This document shows, one piece after another, positions 62,752 to 64,000 of a DNA stretch of 64,000 nucleotides. The notes beneath the pieces are model-generated. The model saw only the letters and a program-made list of their open reading frames with translations, searched no databases and was not told the DNA's origin. Within the stretch, counting starts at the first letter, position 1, and every line of letters begins with the position of its first letter. A program made the translations under genes and the position numbers. The DNA comes from Wohlfahrtiimonas larvae (GTDB lineage Bacteria; Pseudomonadota; Gammaproteobacteria; Cardiobacteriales; Wohlfahrtiimonadaceae): the NCBI RefSeq assembly GCF_039543665.1, contig NZ_BAABKE010000006.1:62001-126000 (forward strand), read 5' to 3'.

Positions 62752-64000
62752 TTATTCGTATAAGTAACGAGCAATCATTGTCATGTCATCCACAGGACCA
62801 ATGTTTGTATGAACAATATAGCCTGAGCCGCGAGCAACATCGATCACTTCGCCTTTATCATTTTTCATTTCGCCCAACACAACTTCACGGTTGCCATGTT
62901 GATTGATAATTTCAATGCGATCACCTGTTGCAAATTTGTTTTTCGCTTCTAAAACAGCGATACCAGTTTCAGGATCATATGACTTTACTTCTGCAACATA
63001 TTGTTGACGAGAGTGAATACTATTACCTGTCAAATAATTTTGATAAGCATGTGGCATATGACGTTGCAAGAAACCCTCTGTATAACCACGATTTGCTAAG
63101 CCATCCAACTTTCCATATAGCTCAGGGTTAAATTCTTTTCCTGCAATCGCATCATTAATTGCTTGGCGATACAATTGCGCAGTACGTGCAACATAATAAT
63201 GTGATTTAGTTCTGCCTTCAATTTTCAATGAATCTACACCAATTTCAATCAACTTTTGTACATGGTGAATTGCACGTAAATCACGCGAGTTCATGATATA
63301 AGTGCCATTTTCATCCTCACTGATTTCCATCCATTCACCTTTACGTTGATTATTCTCTTGAATCAAATAAGAACGATCTGCCTCTGGATGTGGATGATAA
63401 CCTTCGGGTGCATCAAACGCTGAACGATTTAATTCATCTTGCAAATATTTCATCGGATCATCTTCTTTTGGCTGAACATGATTACTCGCAGATGTATAAA
63501 TATTAACTAAATCGGTATTTTTAGGAATCAACTCACCTTCAGGTGTTTCTTTCGCATCTGTTAATCCATAATTCCAACGACATGCATTTGTACAAGTACC
63601 CTGATTCGCATCACGGTGGTTAAAGTAGCCTGATAACAAACAGCGTCCAGAATATGCAATACACAATGCACCATGAACAAATACTTCCAATTCCATATCT
63701 GGGCATTCTTGACGAATTTCATGAATTTCATTCAATGATAATTCACGAGATAAAATTACGCGCGTTAAACCTTGTTTCTGCCAGAATTTAACTGTTGCAC
63801 TGTTAACTGCATTTGATTGTACAGACAAGTGGATATCCATTTCTGGCCAGCGTTCACGCACCATCATAATCAAACCCGGATCTGCCATGATTAAAGCATC
63901 TGGACCTAACTCAATAATCGGTGCTAAATCATCCACGAATGTTTTAAGCTTTGCACCGTGTGGCATTGTATTCAATGCAACAAATAACTTTTTACCATGT
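62752..64000 (-). CDS. trhP: tRNA hydroxylation protein P (peptidase U32 family), 5' truncated by window edge
   Basis: YegQ/TrhP takes part in 5-hydroxyuridine formation at tRNA wobble position 34. The frame stays open to the last base: upstream of the TTG at 63975 the reading continues as HGKKLFVALNTMPHGAKLKTF, which corresponds to the conserved GKKFYVVVNI...KLKTF of the E. coli protein, so the start lies beyond 64000. Motifs: DALIMADPGLIMMVRE, IHLSVQSNAVN, RVILSRELSL, CIAYSGRCLLSGY and GTCTNACRW (Fe-S/cofactor cysteines), EGRTKSHYYVARTAQLYR. At least 416 residues are in the window. Confidence 0.93.
   Translation of the reverse strand, partial: HGKKLFVALNTMPHGAKLKTFVDDLAPIIELGPDALIMADPGLIMMVRERWPEMDIHLSVQSNAVNSATVKFWQKQGLTRVILSRELSLNEIHEIRQECPDMELEVFVHGALCIAYSGRCLLSGYFNHRDANQGTCTNACRWNYGLTDAKETPEGELIPKNTDLVNIYTSASNHVQPKEDDPMKYLQDELNRSAFDAPEGYHPHPEADRSYLIQENNQRKGEWMEISEDENGTYIMNSRDLRAIHHVQKLIEIGVDSLKIEGRTKSHYYVARTAQLYRQAINDAIAGKEFNPELYGKLDGLANRGYTEGFLQRHMPHAYQNYLTGNSIHSRQQYVAEVKSYDPETGIAVLEAKNKFATGDRIEIINQHGNREVVLGEMKNDKGEVIDVARGSGYIVHTNIGPVDDMTMIARYLYE

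Overview
The window is a 64 kb chromosomal stretch from an AT-rich Gram-negative bacterium, most likely a gammaproteobacterium. Evidence for this is a gamma-type FNR with a CX2CX5C cluster plus a distal Cys, fused PheA, PutA without a DNA-binding domain, a PrpR/PrpBCD set, a LolA-RarA pair, a type IV pilin, and a groESL operon with a sigma-32 promoter. A relative of Cardiobacteriales/Ignatzschineria-like organisms would fit, but that is a low-confidence guess. No rRNA, tRNA, CRISPR array, prophage or insertion sequence was seen. Both window ends cut a gene: ffh on the left and trhP on the right.

Layout. 1-9.1 kb is housekeeping: ffh, an S49 peptidase, folB/pheA, a PilH-like receiver, then dnaN-recF-gyrB without dnaA. 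9.1-13 kb holds phoA behind a Pho box and the thiamine salvage operon thiM-thiD-thiE behind a TPP riboswitch. 13-19.2 kb holds fnr, a paired SMR transporter, and a four-gene operon. That operon encodes a TauE/SafE-like membrane protein with a His/Met-rich tail, an ETHE1-like metallo-hydrolase, cystine importer TcyP and a CoA-disulfide-reductase-like enzyme. It reads as a sulfur/persulfide module. 19.2-31.2 kb is carbon catabolism: putP/putA, prpBCD with divergent prpR and a near-perfect sigma-54 promoter, and a DASS anion transporter. 31.3-34.1 kb is a second TPP-riboswitch operon, tenI-thiS-thiG-thiF, of Bacillus-like composition.

34.1-45 kb holds a type IV pilin, an aminotransferase, the lolA-rarA-membrane protein-exported protein operon, and a 1649-residue DUF4132-type protein with a small partner. 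45-47.8 kb is a histidine kinase/response regulator pair whose regulator carries a second, degenerate receiver. 48-56.2 kb is a full 5-aminovalerate/glutarate (lysine) degradation locus: glaH, an APC permease, gabT, gabD, lhgO and a GntR regulator, with repeated GTTGCATGCWAC palindromes. 56.3-64 kb holds groESL, a Zn/Cd/Pb P-type ATPase with its MerR regulator, and trhP.

The genes form several self-contained regulated modules. Thiamine is controlled by two riboswitches, phosphate by PhoB, propionate by PrpR/sigma-54, glutarate by GlaR, heat shock by sigma-32, and heavy metals by a CadR-like regulator. Proline, propionate and lysine/glutarate degradation all feed the TCA cycle, which suggests a bacterium living on amino acids and organic acids. 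The least explained parts are the DUF4132 pair, the kinase with its pseudo-receiver regulator, the SMR pair in which one partner lacks the essential glutamate, and the sulfur/persulfide operon.
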